Positions 62,304 to 64,000 of a stretch of DNA of 64,000 bases are shown here, in pieces. The stretch spans positions 156,118 through 220,117 of the forward strand of contig JAVBLU010000001.1 of NCBI GenBank assembly GCA_031553225.1. Reading direction: 5' to 3'. The stretch's first letter is position 1; each line of letters begins with the position of its first letter. This DNA is from JAVBLU01 sp031553225 (GTDB lineage: Bacteria; Bacillota; Clostridia; Christensenellales; UBA1750). The notes under the pieces are model-generated. The model saw only the letters and a list, made by a program, of their open reading frames with translations. It had not been told where the DNA came from and searched no databases. Made by a program: the position numbers and the translations under genes.

Positions 62304-63661
62304 GGGCGTTTCACCATCCGCAGCACGAAGAACCCTTCCACGCCGTCGCGCTGCGGCCACAGCTGCAGGCCGTCCGGCGCCGCATGCGGACGGAAGGCGT
62401 CGGGCAGGCCGGTCCAGTCGGCGCAGAACTCCGGGTGTGCGGCAAGGAACGCGGCCGCCACGTCGCGATTTTCCTGCGGGAGCACCGTGCAGGTGGCGTA
62501 CACGAACGTACCACCCGGGCGAACGTACTGGCAGCAGGCCGATAGGATGCTCAGCTGCTGCAGCGCCATCTCGGCTATGGCGCTCTCCTGCAGGCGATAG
62601 CGCAGGTCGGGTTTCTCATGCAGCACGCCGATACCCGAGCAGGGCGCGTCCACGAGCACGGCGTCCATGGTGCCGATCATGTCGGTTTTCAGCATGGAAG
62701 CATCCTGCACCACGGCGCGGATGTTCTCCAGGTGCAGCCGGCCGGCCGTCTGCGAGATGAGCTGCACGCGGTGGGGGTGGATGTCCCAGGCGATCACCCG
62801 GCCGGTGCCCTGCATCTGGCCGGCCATGTAGGCGGCTTTGCCGCCGGGGGCGGCGCAGGCGTCCAGGATGCGCTGCCCGCGCTTTGCGCCCACCAGGCGC
62901 GCCACCAGCTGCGACGCCTCGGACTGCACGGTCCACAGCCCGTCAAAGAAGGCGGGGCAGCGCACGGCATCGCCCTGCACGATGTAGCTGTCCGTCACGG
63001 CGCCCGGCCGCCAGGCAAGGCCCGTGGCGTTCAGCGTTTCCTCGCGGCGGCTGTCGAAAACGAGCGAGGGGTTTATGTGTACGGCCATCTGCCCCTTCAC
63101 GGGGTGGTAGGTCAGGAAGTCCTCGGCACCTTGCAGGCCGTAGGCATCTGCAAGCCTGCGCACCAGCCAAAGAGGCGTGGAGGACGTAAGCGATAGAACC
63201 TCCTCCGGTGTGCCCGTCACCTCCGGCAGGCCGCTTTCCACAAGACGCGCCAGGTTCTTGCTCGCGCCGAACACGGCGGGCAAAAGCCCTTCGGTCTTCT
63301 TCTCGCGCAGCAGTTCCGCGGCCTGCGAGCAAGCCGCCGTCTCCGGCACACGGTTCATGAAGATGAGCTGATACGCCGTCATGCGCAGCACCTCGCGCGC
63401 GACGGGCTCGGTGGTCACTTCCTCAAGCACCTGGGAAAGCGCCCAATCCAGGTACAAGCGCTTCTCGATGGTGCCGTAGAAGATCTCCGTGCAAAAGCGT
63501 TTGTCCAGATCGGACAGTTCCACGCGGCTCATGCGCTGGTCGAGCGCCAGGGCGGCGAACGCGCCGGACTTCGCCACGTCAAGTAAGGCGTCCAGGGCTA
63601 CGATGCGCGCCTGCGTGGCCTGGGAACGGGCCTGCGGCTTTCGCTCGTCGCGTGCGGGCAT
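62300..63661 (-). CDS. rsmB: 16S rRNA (cytosine-C5)-methyltransferase RsmB
   Basis: RsmB, 453 aa from ATG 63661. NusB-like N-terminal domain (ARIVALDALLDVAKSGAFAALAL), then a SAM-dependent core: LDACAAPGGKAAYMAG, DAPCSGIGV with the catalytic cysteine, and YATCTVLPQEN with the second cysteine. No ribosome site is evident before ATG 63661, and the frame is open for 98 further codons upstream with a basic repeat region, so the true N terminus is unclear. Confidence 0.93.
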   Translation of the reverse strand: MPARDERKPQARSQATQARIVALDALLDVAKSGAFAALALDQRMSRVELSDLDKRFCTEIFYGTIEKRLYLDWALSQVLEEVTTEPVAREVLRMTAYQLIFMNRVPETAACSQAAELLREKKTEGLLPAVFGASKNLARLVESGLPEVTGTPEEVLSLTSSTPLWLVRRLADAYGLQGAEDFLTYHPVKGQMAVHINPSLVFDSRREETLNATGLAWRPGAVTDSYIVQGDAVRCPAFFDGLWTVQSEASQLVARLVGAKRGQRILDACAAPGGKAAYMAGQMQGTGRVIAWDIHPHRVQLISQTAGRLHLENIRAVVQDASMLKTDMIGTMDAVLVDAPCSGIGVLHEKPDLRYRLQESAIAEMALQQLSILSACCQYVRPGGTFVYATCTVLPQENRDVAAAFLAAHPEFCADWTGLPDAFRPHAAPDGLQLWPQRDGVEGFFVLRMVKRP

Positions 63662-63838
63662 GCCGGGCCGCGGCCGGAAACCGCCTACCGCCGGGCGAGC
63701 GCCAAAGGACGGGCGCTCGACGGACGCCGGGCGGGGCTGCTGTTCGGGCGGCTCGCCCTGCGGCCGGGGCTCGCCTTGAGGCGCGTCGTCGGTCTGCGCG
63801 GGCTGCGTCCGTCCGTCGTCGTAAGGTCTTATCGGGAA

Positions 63839-63952
63839 GGGTTTGCGTTCGAAAGGCTTACGTTCGCCGTCATATGGCTTACGCTCGAAAGGCTTGCGTT
63901 CGCCGCCCTCGCTATACGGGCGCTTTTCAAAGGGCTTGCGGTCGCCGTCATA
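63839..63952 (-). repeat. Tandem repeats coding for a basic RKPFERKPY motif
   Basis: Three units in the rsmB frame upstream of its ATG: YDGDRKPFEKRP (63917-63952), YSEGGERKPFERKP (63875-63916) and YDGERKPFERKP (63839-63874). The periods are 36, 42 and 36 nt. A TAG at 63956-63958 interrupts the frame directly before them. Confidence 0.75.
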
Positions 63953-64000
63953 GAGCTAGCATTCGCACACCTTTCGAAAGCCGACCAAGCTGGAGAGCTC

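Noticed and set aside
63839..63952. CRISPR array at the right edge
   Set aside because: The repeats are imperfect, contiguous and codon-phased without spacers; they encode peptide repeats.

Overview
This 64 kb window is a GC-rich (roughly 65%) bacterial chromosome segment with densely packed, mostly housekeeping genes. Gene families and gene order point to a spore-forming member of the Bacillota, class Clostridia (inference). Two blocks match Bacillus subtilis synteny: glmU-prs-(HAD)-pth-mfd-prsA, and rsmB-rlmN-prpC-prkC-rsgA-rpe-(spoVM)-rpmB-yloU-yloV. A 27-codon spoVM-like gene sits between rpmB and yloU, as in Bacillus. No rRNA, tRNA, IS element, prophage or CRISPR array was seen.

Layout. 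1-4.1 kb: end of a lytic transglycosylase, a peptide-type ABC binding lipoprotein and two tandem alpha/beta-hydrolase paralogues. 4.2-13.5 kb (minus): a two-domain BFD ferredoxin-like protein, then the glmU operon with its promoter. 13.7-16.1 kb (plus): a secreted WG-repeat-like protein and a PstS-like lipoprotein. 16.1-20.0 kb (minus): a zinc-type metal uptake operon znuA-znuC-znuB-fur-cobW, with a near-perfect Fur/Zur-type palindrome at its promoter. In it the fur frame runs without a stop into cobW, and cobW is broken by an amber codon. 20.1-22.2 kb: phosphodiester glycosidase and glycosyltransferase. 22.2-22.97 kb: a 740-nt gene-free gap with a very strong minus-strand promoter and a terminal hairpin, probably an unassigned structured RNA gene.

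23-35 kb (plus mostly): Lrp/aminotransferase pair, rhomboid protease, a divergent AroB-like protein, an AT-rich islet with a deoxyribosyltransferase-like gene, a YtaF-like membrane protein, prfB with its programmed +1 frameshift, a cyclase, a DUF1461 membrane protein, tsaD, a CcdA/TlpA redox pair and a TrmN6-type methyltransferase. 35.3-38.1 kb: a two-component system. 38-40.4 kb (minus): DUF308-rbgA-rnhB-yraN. 40.5-47 kb: a uroporphyrinogen-decarboxylase-like protein preceded by a 3-codon leader ORF, a MecA-type penicillin-binding lipoprotein, a LUD protein and an aconitase-family hydratase.

47.1-53.9 kb (plus): a NiCo (czcD) riboswitch with terminator controls a cation diffusion facilitator; then pgk-tpiA-gpmI, NADP isocitrate dehydrogenase and a CPBP protease. 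54-64 kb: the yloV/yloU, spoVM, rpmB and prkC/prpC cluster. At the right edge rsmB is preceded by an in-frame, repeat-rich open stretch that has no start codon and is closed by an amber codon.

Themes: translation and ribosome maturation (prfB, tsaD, pth, rbgA, rsgA, rlmN, rsmB, rpmB), envelope synthesis (glmU, PBP, transglycosylase), central carbon metabolism, and metal homeostasis by a repressed uptake operon and a riboswitch-controlled efflux pump.
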